Assembly (NCBI RefSeq): GCF_003259505.1
Contig: NZ_QLLK01000022.1
Location: 1 to 36,166 of the forward strand
DNA: 36,166 bases
Direction: 5' to 3'
From: Algoriphagus yeomjeoni
GTDB lineage: Bacteria > Bacteroidota > Bacteroidia > Cytophagales > Cyclobacteriaceae
Below are positions 7,723 through 16,130 of the stretch, piece by piece. How positions within the stretch are numbered: position 1 is the stretch's first letter; every line of letters starts with the position of its first letter. Below the pieces are notes generated by a model. That model was not told the DNA's origin and ran no database searches. It saw nothing but the letters and a program-made list of their open reading frames with translations. The position numbers were made by a program, and so were the translations under genes.

Positions 7723-8433
7723 ATGACATCACTACCTAAAAACTGGATTACAGAAGGCCTGATAGATTTTGAGTATAAAAAGTACCAATTGCTGGCCTAT
7801 TTGCAGGAAACCAACAAGCATTTTAATGCCATGAAGCTTTATCCGGTTCTTGCAGAATTGATTGACCATTACCGTGATTTGAATGAATTGAAATCAGGTA
7901 AGAAAGAACTCACTAGCCTTTTTCCAAAGACTTTAGATTCTATTGACTTTCAAAATGGAAAGTTGAATTATCAATCAATGGTCAACGAGGACGGAATCAT
8001 GAAGGAACTATCGATGATCACTGAATTTGCTTTACCCAAGATCACTTCTAAGATAGAGGAAGGGAAAACTATCTATGATTTTGTAGAAGGCCAACTAGAG
8101 TTTGAGCCAGTAGGTATCGTTCCAATCTATAATCAAGAGGGATATATTTTAATGTCTCGAGACAAAAAACAGGATATTCATGCCTTTCGGTATAAATCTA
8201 GTTTACTGCATTTTGCTGGTGAAAAATTCCGAAGTATCAGTATGTGGCTGGTAGGTGTATTCCAAAGAAGTTTGGTAAATACACTGGAAAAAATAAAAAT
8301 GGAATTGGTGAGGGAAATTAAGGAGTTGCCAAATCCTGCTACTTGGAGAATTCATAGCCAAAGAGAATTTCCTATCGAAGAGACGTTGGTTCCTATCAGC
8401 AAGAGACTATTACTGAAGTCTGTTACAGGATAG
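7723..8433 (+). CDS. Conserved hypothetical protein divergent from groES
   Basis: 236 residues, soluble, without signal peptide. It opens WITEGLIDFEYKKYQLLAYLQETNKHFN and is mostly charged helices, with an aromatic FEPVGIVPIYNQEGYILMSRD strand region in the middle. I do not recognise a characterised domain. ATG at 7723 is preferred: an earlier ATG at 7642 lies inside the inverted repeat of the shared groES upstream region and adds 27 unlikely residues. It may share regulation with groESL through the common intergenic region. Confidence 0.75.
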   Translation: MTSLPKNWITEGLIDFEYKKYQLLAYLQETNKHFNAMKLYPVLAELIDHYRDLNELKSGKKELTSLFPKTLDSIDFQNGKLNYQSMVNEDGIMKELSMITEFALPKITSKIEEGKTIYDFVEGQLEFEPVGIVPIYNQEGYILMSRDKKQDIHAFRYKSSLLHFAGEKFRSISMWLVGVFQRSLVNTLEKIKMELVREIKELPNPATWRIHSQREFPIEETLVPISKRLLLKSVTG

Positions 8434-8446
8434 GCAATAAACAAGA

Positions 8447-8474
8447 AAAGTCTGCTCTTGGAGGAGCAGACTTT
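8447..8474. terminator. Bidirectional terminator between convergent genes
   Basis: AAAGTCTGCTC (8447-8457) pairs perfectly with GAGCAGACTTT (8464-8474), with a 6-base loop. It serves the plus-strand gene ending at 8433 and the minus-strand operon ending with secG at 8496. Confidence 0.85.
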
Positions 8475-8495
8475 GATTTCTATAACCGTTATTTC

Positions 8496-8861
8496 TTAGT
8501 TTCCTGAAGTAGTATCAGGTTCAGTAGTTGTCTCTTCAGTTGCTGCTGGAAGAAGGCTTTCGTCTTGTCCAAAAGAAGGAGCTACTACTTGCTGCTTCGC
8601 GTTCTCAATGTTAGGAGAAGAAAATTGGTTGGACTGTGATCCTGTGTAGAATGCAGAAGATGCCAAAGACAATACAAGGATAGATACAGCCAAGACCCAG
8701 GTTGCTTTTTCAAGTACATTTCCGGTACGGGTTACACCCATGATTTGCGAGGCACTGCCACCAAATGCTGCACCTACTCCGCCTTTAGAATTTTGCCCTA
8801 GGATCACCAAAATTAGCAATACGGCCAAAATCAGAATAATTGTAATTAATAAAGTAAACAT
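8496..8861 (-). CDS. secG: Preprotein translocase subunit SecG
   Basis: 121 residues. Two membrane helices (about 2-22 and 54-72) flank the conserved cytoplasmic loop LVILGQNSKGGVGAAFGGSASQIMGVTRTGN, a clear SecG signature. The polar C-terminal tail rich in Q, S, T and E is typical of Bacteroidota SecG. It joins SecYE to stimulate export. Last gene of the miaB operon, 12 bases after the chimeric gene. Confidence 0.94.
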   Translation of the reverse strand: MFTLLITIILILAVLLILVILGQNSKGGVGAAFGGSASQIMGVTRTGNVLEKATWVLAVSILVLSLASSAFYTGSQSNQFSSPNIENAKQQVVAPSFGQDESLLPAATEETTTEPDTTSGN

Positions 8862-8873
8862 ATAATATGGGTG

Positions 8874-10259
8874 TTAATCTTTCAGTTTTTCAATCAAGTC
8901 CGCAAAGTAAGCCCTTTTATCCGGAAACTTCAATACCAACTTCTCATAAATTTCCTTGGCCAATTGCTTCTTACCCTGATTGGCAAGAATCTTTGCATAA
9001 GATTCTGAAATCATATTGTCATTTATCTGAGTGCTAGCTGCAGCTAAGTTCTCTGTATTCTGATTCGCTTCTATCTCCTTTATAGTGGCGAGTTTGATAG
9101 ATTTTTTGCTGAAAGCTTTGATCAGGTCAATTTGCTCCTTCTTTTTCTCATCAAGAATTTCCTTTTTATCCTTCTTCTTGATCATTTCGATCAAATCATC
9201 CTTAGGAGGTTTTCTTCTTCTTGGCTTTGGTTTTGGTGGCTCAGGCTTAGCCTCTACCACAGCTATTTCTCCTTTTTCCGGTTCTTTTTCTTCTTGTTTG
9301 AGTGTAGGTATAGAAGGAGCAATTTTTGGAGTATTTGGCTTTTCTTCGGTCTTTTCTACCAACGTTTTTAGCCAAGTTCTATTTGGACTAGTGATCGCTG
9401 CATACCCTACAGATAGAGATTTCTCTATCCCACTTTTTTGAAATTCATAACGGGCGGTAAGGACATGTGGAATCTGAAAGTATGGAAAATTATCCTGCAC
9501 CTTTTGCAACTGAAGAATATCGCCGCGATCTAAGGAATCTGATTTTTGGATTATTTCTAAAAATTGGGCTGCATTCACTTGAATAGTTCTTTTGGATTGA
9601 ATATTGGGAAAATAAGCACTTGAGTCAGGCGATGTGAAGATATCTTGAATGATTGTAAAAATCTCATCTAACAACTTTTTTTCCATATCGAGAAAAGTAG
9701 TCGTAGTTGGATCATAATCCTTGAAAAACGTGAAGGCACTTACTAGCGTTTCTTCCTCGTTTGCCGCGTTGGTATATTCTACATCAATGACAATTGTTAA
9801 CCGCATTGTTGCTGCACTAAGATTAAACTTAATCGCCGCACCGCCAAATGCTAAGTTTTGATTATTCTCTCTAGCCTCGATCTCCTTGATCGATTCTAAT
9901 TTAATTTCTTTTTTACTTATGCCTTTTATTAGGTCTAATGACTTTCTGCCGCTTTCTGTTTTTGAGTTTAGATCCTCTACTTGATCTCTTTCACCCAAAT
10001 CATCTTTTACTGGAGAGACTATTTCCTCTTTCTTCTCGATTAGGTTTTTAAGCCAAATTCTATCAGGGCTGGTGATCGCTGCATATCCTCGAGAAAGCGA
10101 ATGTTCAGCACCATTAATCTTAAATTCATAGCGGGCAGTAAGTATATGTGGAATTTGAAAGTAAGGGAAGTTTTCCTTTACCTTTTCTAATTTCACCACC
10201 TCACTACTTTGTAACGAATCTTTTTTATGGATTATTTCTAAAAATTGGGCTGCGTTCAA
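8874..10259 (-). CDS. Chimeric protein: duplicated TPR-region module with embedded LptE C-terminus
   Basis: 461 residues built from a partial tandem duplication. Residues 1-137 and 228-420 are two copies of one module (NAAQFLEII, NFPYFQIPH, LTARYEF, GYAAITSP, ending in SKK-IKL-IKEIEA-N-NLA). Residues 150-209 resemble the C-terminal ~60 residues of the adjacent LptE (MRLTIV, FTFF-DYDP, TTTFLD). The C-terminus (about 420-461, SYAKILANQGKKQLAKEIYEKLV) is TPR-like. There is no ATG: the frame starts at TTG 10259, and the second module has GTG at the matching place (9578), so the ancestral gene probably began there. Upstream the same frame meets the LptE stop codon. Whether the long form or only a product from 9578 is made is open. 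Function unknown. Confidence 0.75.
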   Translation of the reverse strand: MNAAQFLEIIHKKDSLQSSEVVKLEKVKENFPYFQIPHILTARYEFKINGAEHSLSRGYAAITSPDRIWLKNLIEKKEEIVSPVKDDLGERDQVEDLNSKTESGRKSLDLIKGISKKEIKLESIKEIEARENNQNLAFGGAAIKFNLSAATMRLTIVIDVEYTNAANEEETLVSAFTFFKDYDPTTTTFLDMEKKLLDEIFTIIQDIFTSPDSSAYFPNIQSKRTIQVNAAQFLEIIQKSDSLDRGDILQLQKVQDNFPYFQIPHVLTARYEFQKSGIEKSLSVGYAAITSPNRTWLKTLVEKTEEKPNTPKIAPSIPTLKQEEKEPEKGEIAVVEAKPEPPKPKPRRRKPPKDDLIEMIKKKDKKEILDEKKKEQIDLIKAFSKKSIKLATIKEIEANQNTENLAAASTQINDNMISESYAKILANQGKKQLAKEIYEKLVLKFPDKRAYFADLIEKLKD

Positions 10260-10292
10260 CTGGATATCTCTTATAGTTTGAATATAAGCAAA

Positions 10293-10832
10293 TTACCAGT
10301 TTGCAACTGTCGCAGTAAAGATATCCTGAATGATGTTTGTGAATATTTCATCTACCAACTCATTTTCTACATCCAAAAAGGTAGTCGTCCGTGGATCGTA
10401 ATCTTGGAAAAAGGTGAATCCTCTTTTTAGATTTTCCTCCTCATTTGTTGTATTAATATACTCCACCTCCACTACGATAGTCAACCGCATGGTACCCGCG
10501 CGGTCAGGACGATTAGGGTCATTACTTGATACTGCGGCCTGTGGAGTAGTAGTGTAGCGGGAAATTGCTCCCATAAACTGCAAGTTTCCATTTGATCTTA
10601 CGAGTTCAAGCTGGGTGTTTCGCTGATAATATTCTTTAAGAGCTTCGGTGAAACGCTGCTCAATATTCGCAGGTCCTCCTCCGGAATCGTTGAAGAAATT
10701 TTCAACAGTAAAAGTCTTTACTAGGTCATAATCTATATTCGTACCCGTAAAGCTATAGCTAACAGAGCAACTCTGGAATAGCAAAAGGGCTAATCCGCAG
10801 ATTAGGACATTGAGTTTATTGATCGATTTCAT
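10293..10832 (-). CDS. lptE: LPS-assembly lipoprotein LptE (Bacteroidota type)
   Basis: 179 residues with a lipoprotein signal (hydrophobic run LICGLALLLFQS then C22) and the YSFTG-NI---VKTFTVENFFN start typical of LptE, followed by EQRFTEALKEYYQRNTQLELV. LptE plugs the outer-membrane translocon LptD during LPS insertion. It overlaps the end of the sigma54 activator gene by 17 bases, indicating coupled translation. A diverged copy of its 3' third lies inside the next gene. Confidence 0.86.
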   Translation of the reverse strand: MKSINKLNVLICGLALLLFQSCSVSYSFTGTNIDYDLVKTFTVENFFNDSGGGPANIEQRFTEALKEYYQRNTQLELVRSNGNLQFMGAISRYTTTPQAAVSSNDPNRPDRAGTMRLTIVVEVEYINTTNEEENLKRGFTFFQDYDPRTTTFLDVENELVDEIFTNIIQDIFTATVANW

Positions 10833-12105
10833 ACTGCTTGATCTTTCTGTAAAGCGTGCGCTCGGAGATTCCCAGATCGCTTGCTGCGTATTTTCTCTTA
10901 TTATTATGCTTGCGCAAAGCTCTTAGAATCATTTCTTTCTCCTTCTTCTCCAATGATAGAGAATTATCATCTTCTTCATGAATGATGTCTTCGATTGCGT
11001 CATCTTCATAATCTTCATTATTTGAAGAGTTGGATTTTTGTGAATCGATCACTAATGGAACGTAGCTAGGATTGGATTCGGTACTTTCAGGAGTGCCAAA
11101 TCCGCTATCCATATCCTCGAAAAGACTTTGATGCTTTTGAATGATAGCTTGGTTTAATCCTCCGTTTTTGTAAGAATCCAGCACTAATTTTTTCAACTCA
11201 TTCATGTCCTTTTTCATGTCAAAGAGTACCTTATACAACAAGTCTCTTTCAGAAAAATCTGAAGAATCATTGTTTTTTGACATGTTAGGAAGCGTCATTG
11301 GTAGACGAGAATTGTCAGACGGAAGATATCTTGCCAAGGTTTCGGCATCGACATCTCGTTCGCTTTCCAAAAGAGATATTTGCTCAGCAATATTTTTCAA
11401 TTGACGGATATTTCCCGGAAAGGAATAACGCATCAACGCAGCTTGGGCTTCATGATCCAATGAAATCGGGCGAACGTGGTATTTCTCGGAAAAATCCGAA
11501 GTGAATTTTCTGAAAAGCAAGACCACATCTTCTCCACGCTCCCTTAATGGTGGGACAAAAATCGGAACCGTATTCAGCCTGTAGTAAAGATCCTCTCTGA
11601 ATTTACCTTTTTCAACTGCATTGAGAAGTTTCACATTAGTGGCAGTGATTACTCGCACATTGGTTTTAAGAACCTTGGAAGAACCCACTTTTATGAATTC
11701 TCCATTTTCCAGCACGCGCAGCAATCTTGCTTGAGTTCCCAAAGGCATTTCACCAATCTCATCAAGGAATATAGAACCGCCATCAGTCACTTCAAAATAA
11801 CCTTTTCTGGCTTCGTGCGCACCTGTAAAAGAGCCTTTTTCATGACCAAAAAGTTCTGAATCAATTGTCCCTTCTGGAATAGCGCCACAATTGATTGCTA
11901 TAAATTTGCCATGCTTACGAAGGCTTAGTGAGTGAATAATCTTCGAAAAACTTTCCTTACCACTGCCACTTTCACCGTTGATCAATACCGTCATGTCAGT
12001 AGGTGCTGCTTGCATGGCTACTTGGATGGCGTGATTTAAAAGTGGGCTATTACCAATGATCCCGAAGCGTTGTTTGACGCTTTGTACTTCCGGATTTGTA
12101 ATCAT
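10816..12105 (-). CDS. Sigma54-dependent transcriptional activator (AAA+ with Fis-type HTH)
   Basis: 429 residues. AAA+ core with Walker A GESGSGKE (44-51), the sigma54-contact loop GSFTGA (91-96, variant of GAFTGA), Walker B SIFLDEIGEM (111-120) and an arginine-finger region LYYRLNTVPI. An acidic low-complexity linker (about 270-390) precedes a C-terminal Fis-like HTH (KYAASDLGISERTLYRKIKQY). There is no N-terminal receiver, GAF or PAS domain: the AAA+ module starts within ~20 residues, so activity is probably set by abundance or partners. ATGA overlap with miaB upstream and 17-base overlap with lptE downstream. Bacteroidota keep this activator beside lptE, so an envelope link is plausible. 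The sigma54 promoter of groES is a candidate target, unproven. Confidence 0.94.
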   Translation of the reverse strand: MITNPEVQSVKQRFGIIGNSPLLNHAIQVAMQAAPTDMTVLINGESGSGKESFSKIIHSLSLRKHGKFIAINCGAIPEGTIDSELFGHEKGSFTGAHEARKGYFEVTDGGSIFLDEIGEMPLGTQARLLRVLENGEFIKVGSSKVLKTNVRVITATNVKLLNAVEKGKFREDLYYRLNTVPIFVPPLRERGEDVVLLFRKFTSDFSEKYHVRPISLDHEAQAALMRYSFPGNIRQLKNIAEQISLLESERDVDAETLARYLPSDNSRLPMTLPNMSKNNDSSDFSERDLLYKVLFDMKKDMNELKKLVLDSYKNGGLNQAIIQKHQSLFEDMDSGFGTPESTESNPSYVPLVIDSQKSNSSNNEDYEDDAIEDIIHEEDDNSLSLEKKEKEMILRALRKHNNKRKYAASDLGISERTLYRKIKQYEIDQ

Positions 12106-13580
12106 TTTAGTTTAGGGTTTATTTCAATTACCTCACCAAAAAGCGTTGCTGGTGTGCAATCGGTAATTTTCACGGTTAAGTAATCACCCTTAGAATAATT
12201 TCCAGCCGGTACGATTACTACCTTATTTGCTGAGTTCCTTCCTTTGAATTCATCAGCTGATTTTTTAGAGGCGCCTTCCACAAGGATGACTTGCTCCTTG
12301 CCCAAATCCAACTTATTTCGCTCAAAAGAAGATGCACTTTGTTTTTTGATGACTTCAGATAAACGCCTCTTTTTTACTTCCATTGGAATATCATCGACAT
12401 ATTTCTTTGCCGCCAATGTGCCTGGTCTTTCCGAATAAAAGAACATGTAAGAAAAGTCGAATTTCACAATATCCATCAGGGAAAGTGTGTCTTGATGTTC
12501 TTCCTCGGTCTCAGTGCAAAACCCAGTGATCATATCGGATGAAATACCGCATTCTTCTCCCAAGATCTCTCTGATTTTGGAAACTCGCTCCAAATACCAT
12601 TCACGGCTGTAGGTTCTGTTCATCATTTCCAACACGCGTGAATTACCACTTTGAGCTGGTAAATGGATGTATTTGCAGATGTTGTCGTACCTCTTCATCG
12701 TGTACAAGACTTCATCTGTAATGTCTTTTGGGTGCGAAGTCGAGAAGCGTATTCTTAGAGATGGATTTACCAATGCTACCATTTCCAGCAAATTGGCGAA
12801 ATTGACTACTGTGCTTACTTCTTCCTGTTTTTTGTTCAGTCTAGCCTTATTGTTTTCCTCAGGAGACCACTTATAGCTATCTACATTTTGGCCGAGCAAG
12901 GTCACTTCTTTGTATCCTTTGGAGAAAAGATCTTGAGCCTCAGCTACAATAGATTGCGGATCACGACTTCTTTCTCTACCACGAGTGAATGGAACCACGC
13001 AGAACGAGCACATATTATCACAGCCACGCATGATAGAAATGAATGCTGTAATGCCGTTTGAATTCAGCCGAACAGGGGAGATGTCAGCGTAGGTTTCCTC
13101 ACGGGAAAGAAAGGTGTTTACGCCTTTTCGTCCATCTTCTGCATCTGAAATAAGATTTGGAAGGTCGCGGTAGGCATCTGGACCTACGACGATATCTACG
13201 ATTTTTTCCTCTTCAAGTAGCTTTTCTTTAAGGCGTTCTGCCATGCAGCCCAGCACTCCTATGGTCAAGGAAGGCTTCGCTCGTTTCGCCCGTTGGAAAT
13301 CAGTAAGTCTCTTTCTTACAGTCTGCTCAGCTTTTTCACGGATGGAGCAAGTATTCAGGAAAATAGCATCTGCCTGGTAAAAATCAGAAGTGGTGTCAAA
13401 TCCCCCTTCTTTCATGATAGAAGCTACCACTTCAGAATCAGCGAAATTCATCGCACAACCGTAGCTTTCTATGTATAGTTTCTTCGTTTTTCCGGTATTC
13501 TCATCTACAGTGGTCTTGAAGTCGCACGCTTGTGCTTCTTCCCCTGAGATGATATCAATGTCTGCAATCAAATTGGTCAT
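12102..13580 (-). CDS. miaB: tRNA-2-methylthio-N6-dimethylallyladenosine synthase MiaB
   Basis: 492 residues. The N-terminal UPF0004 domain has cluster cysteines C42 (SYGCAMN), C78 (NTCSIREKAE) and C112 (GCMAE). The radical-SAM motif is C187-x3-C191-x2-C194 (MRGCDNMCSFCVVPFTRGRERSR). A TRAM domain is at the C-terminus. It methylthiolates i6A37 in tRNAs reading UNN codons. First gene of the operon; its stop overlaps the next start by 4 bases. Confidence 0.97.
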   Translation of the reverse strand: MTNLIADIDIISGEEAQACDFKTTVDENTGKTKKLYIESYGCAMNFADSEVVASIMKEGGFDTTSDFYQADAIFLNTCSIREKAEQTVRKRLTDFQRAKRAKPSLTIGVLGCMAERLKEKLLEEEKIVDIVVGPDAYRDLPNLISDAEDGRKGVNTFLSREETYADISPVRLNSNGITAFISIMRGCDNMCSFCVVPFTRGRERSRDPQSIVAEAQDLFSKGYKEVTLLGQNVDSYKWSPEENNKARLNKKQEEVSTVVNFANLLEMVALVNPSLRIRFSTSHPKDITDEVLYTMKRYDNICKYIHLPAQSGNSRVLEMMNRTYSREWYLERVSKIREILGEECGISSDMITGFCTETEEEHQDTLSLMDIVKFDFSYMFFYSERPGTLAAKKYVDDIPMEVKKRRLSEVIKKQSASSFERNKLDLGKEQVILVEGASKKSADEFKGRNSANKVVIVPAGNYSKGDYLTVKITDCTPATLFGEVIEINPKLK

Positions 13581-13726
13581 GTACTTCTTCTTTCCTTCTT
13601 TCGGTTGGCAAAATTACGAAAATGCGGACAAAATGGCAGAAAGTCTGATTCTTTTATTTTGTTAAATCATGGATTGATAGTAGCTAGCCTATTTAGCTTG
13701 TATGAAGGTCTAAACTGAATCTAAGC

Positions 13727-14842
13727 TTATCCTGCGAAGGGAATCTTCAGCTGCTCCCCAAAATGCTGGTGTTCTTCTATGATGTTTAGGTTTGATATCC
13801 CCAATCCTAATAAGCGAATAGAATTTTGAAAAGGCTCTTGGTTTAAAAGTTCCTGTGCGATTTCCCAGATCAGCTGTTCATCAGGATACTGCTCCTGGGT
13901 TTTACTGCGGGTTTGCTGGGTGAAATCAGAGTATTTTATTTTCAGAGTGACAGTTCTTCCTTTAATTCCAGATTTTTTGATTCGCTTGATTAATTCCTCG
14001 TAGATTTTTTTTAATTCTGAAGATAGTTCATCTAACTCTGAAAGATCTTTTTCAAAAGTATTTTCGGCGCTGAGTGACTTACGGATTCTATGCGGTTGCA
14101 CTTCAGAAAGATGAATCCCTCTGACAATATTGAAGTAATGTATGCCTGATTTTCCAAATTTTTTGGTGAGGTACTGCAGCGAAAATTGTTTAAGGTCTTT
14201 TCCGTTGTGTATTCCCAAACTCCCCATTTTCTCAGCAGTGACTTTCCCAATCCCAAAGAATTTTTTGATAGGTAATTTTTCTAAAAAGTCCTCAGCTTCT
14301 TCAGGGAGAATGACTGCCTGACCATTAGGTTTGTTCAGGTCAGAGGCGATTTTTGCAAGAAACTTATTGTAAGAAACTCCAGCTGAAGCATTCAATCCTG
14401 TGCGCTCTTTGATCTTTTGCCTGATTTGTTTGGCTATCAAAATGGCCGATTTTAAGCCCTTCTTATTTTCTGTCACATCCATGAATGCTTCATCTAAAGA
14501 AAGAGGCTCAACTAGATCAGTATATTCATAGAAAACCTCTCTGATCTGATTGGAAATCTCTCGGTATCGATCAAATCTCGCCGGTGCAAAGATAAGCTGT
14601 GGGCATTTTCGGGCGGCTAAAACCGAGGGCATAGCGGAATAGACTCCATATTTCCGGGCTTCATAACTTGCCGCAGCGATTACACCTCTAGCTGCATTTC
14701 CCCCGACTACCAATGGTTTGCCTTTCCACTCTGGATGATCCAACTGTTCTACAGAAGCATAGAATGCATCCATATCCACATGGATTATCTTCCTGATCGG
14801 GTTCGGAGATATGTCCTTTTCATTTTCCACTGAGTACTTCAA
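13727..14842 (-). CDS. dinB: DNA polymerase IV (Y-family translesion polymerase)
   Basis: 371 residues. The catalytic acids are visible as D23/D25 in HVDMDAFYASVE and D117-E118 in SLDEAFMDV, with the GVSYNKFLAKIASDLNKP and PIKKFFGIGKVTAEKM (helix-hairpin-helix) signatures. The C-terminal EQLKIPF fits the beta-clamp binding peptide. Low-fidelity synthesis past DNA lesions. Its start overlaps the end of pabB by 23 bases, so the two share a transcript. No LexA-type operator was recognised. Confidence 0.96.
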   Translation of the reverse strand: MKYSVENEKDISPNPIRKIIHVDMDAFYASVEQLDHPEWKGKPLVVGGNAARGVIAAASYEARKYGVYSAMPSVLAARKCPQLIFAPARFDRYREISNQIREVFYEYTDLVEPLSLDEAFMDVTENKKGLKSAILIAKQIRQKIKERTGLNASAGVSYNKFLAKIASDLNKPNGQAVILPEEAEDFLEKLPIKKFFGIGKVTAEKMGSLGIHNGKDLKQFSLQYLTKKFGKSGIHYFNIVRGIHLSEVQPHRIRKSLSAENTFEKDLSELDELSSELKKIYEELIKRIKKSGIKGRTVTLKIKYSDFTQQTRSKTQEQYPDEQLIWEIAQELLNQEPFQNSIRLLGLGISNLNIIEEHQHFGEQLKIPFAG

Positions 14843-16070
14843 GTATTGCCTTTGCTTTTAGAATGCACTCATCATATTCCTGGGCTGCATCTGCGTCGAA
14901 AGTGATGGCACTTCCAACTCCAAAGTAGAGTTTTTTCAATTCGATATCTGCGATTATACTTCGAATGATCACAGAAAAATCAAAATCCCCGTTTTCTTCG
15001 ATCACGCCAAAAGTCCCAGAAAACCATCCTCTTTTAAAACTTTCTAGCTCTTCGATTATTTCCATTGTCCTGATTTTGGGTGCGCCAGTCATACTTCCCA
15101 TTGGAAACGATGCTTGGATGATATCTGAAAAAGTCACATCATCCTTTAATTCAGAAGTAATGGTACTGATCATCTGAAAAACTTTCGGGAAAGGATATAT
15201 GCCAAAAAGTTCTGTTACATTCACAGAACCTGTTTTGGAGACCATGGAAAGATCATTTCTCATCAAGTCAGTGATCATCAAGTTCTCGGCTTGTTCCTTC
15301 TCGCTATTCGCTAGCGTTTCCTTATTATGCAAGTCCTCAGCTGCGGATTCACCTCTTTTGATGGTCCCTTTGATGGGTTGAGCTATGATTTTATTTCCTG
15401 TCCTTTTCAGATATCGCTCTGGTGAAGCTGACACTAGCCAATTGGATTTTGCTTTGAAAAGAGCCGAAAAAGGCATAGAAGAAAGCTCGTTCAACTTGAA
15501 GTAGGCGGCTATCGGGTCCCAAGTATCAAAACCTCCTGAGTATGCTTGGCAAAAGTTGCTCTCATAGGTATTCCCTTCAATAATATGGTCCTGGATAGTC
15601 TTGACAGTGAAGAGATATTGCTCCCTGGTGATTTGAGGAAATACCGAACAGCTGGTAGTAGACTGAGTTGGCAGGGGTATTTCTTCTATTGCCTTCCAGA
15701 ATTCCTCAGTCAATTCAACAGCTGAAAATATTTTTTCACCTAATAACTCTAATGAAAAGGAGGGCGTAAAAAAGCAAACCTCGGGAAGATCGAAAAAAGC
15801 TGGATTTTTACTTTCTAGCTTTTCTAATCTGTTTTTGAAGTCATACCCAATGATCCCAACTTTTTTGATATGGGTAGTTTCACTCCAGATTTCGACTTCA
15901 GCTAACTGCCTATTTCCAGCATAAAATTTGGTTGTAAAGGGACTTTCTGGATACTCATGGTTATTTCCATTAGTATATGCAAAAAAGTTAAAATGAAAAT
16001 CAGCCCATCTGCAAAGCTTTTCAATCCACAATGGATTTGGAATAGGGTAAACGTAGGAGTTGTGTTTCAT
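14820..16070 (-). CDS. pabB: Aminodeoxychorismate synthase component I (chorismate-binding)
   Basis: 416 residues with a chorismate-binding domain: FSALFKAKSNWLVSASPERYLKR, the QPIKGTIKRG motif, LANSEKEQAENLMITDLMRNDLS, FPMGSMTGAPKIRTMEIIEELE and GVGSAITFDADAAQEYDE. The PIKGT motif (Lys) favours PabB-type aminodeoxychorismate synthase over anthranilate synthase. The first ~140 residues are divergent. No glutamine amidotransferase (PabA/TrpG) adjoins, so a subunit must come from elsewhere. ATG at 16070 is used; GTG at 16079 lies in the terminator tail. Folate (pABA) synthesis. Confidence 0.9.
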   Translation of the reverse strand: MKHNSYVYPIPNPLWIEKLCRWADFHFNFFAYTNGNNHEYPESPFTTKFYAGNRQLAEVEIWSETTHIKKVGIIGYDFKNRLEKLESKNPAFFDLPEVCFFTPSFSLELLGEKIFSAVELTEEFWKAIEEIPLPTQSTTSCSVFPQITREQYLFTVKTIQDHIIEGNTYESNFCQAYSGGFDTWDPIAAYFKLNELSSMPFSALFKAKSNWLVSASPERYLKRTGNKIIAQPIKGTIKRGESAAEDLHNKETLANSEKEQAENLMITDLMRNDLSMVSKTGSVNVTELFGIYPFPKVFQMISTITSELKDDVTFSDIIQASFPMGSMTGAPKIRTMEIIEELESFKRGWFSGTFGVIEENGDFDFSVIIRSIIADIELKKLYFGVGSAITFDADAAQEYDECILKAKAILEVLSGK

Positions 16071-16079
16071 TGATAGCAC

Positions 16080-16110
16080 AAAAAAAGAGGAATCCGGTTA
16101 GAATTCCTCT
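16080..16110 (-). terminator. Terminator of the yceI-like gene, just upstream of pabB
   Basis: On the minus strand AGAGGAAT and ATTCCTCT form an 8-bp stem with a 9-base loop, followed by seven T. It ends transcription of the gene at 16131 and finishes about 10 bases before the pabB start, so pabB expression would depend on read-through or an overlapping promoter. Confidence 0.88.
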
Positions 16111-16130
16111 TTCAAATGAGTTTGTTGTAA

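Noticed and set aside
9085..9441. Plus-strand Ser/Phe-rich frames
   Set aside because: Antisense shadow of the Lys/Glu-rich region of the chimeric gene.
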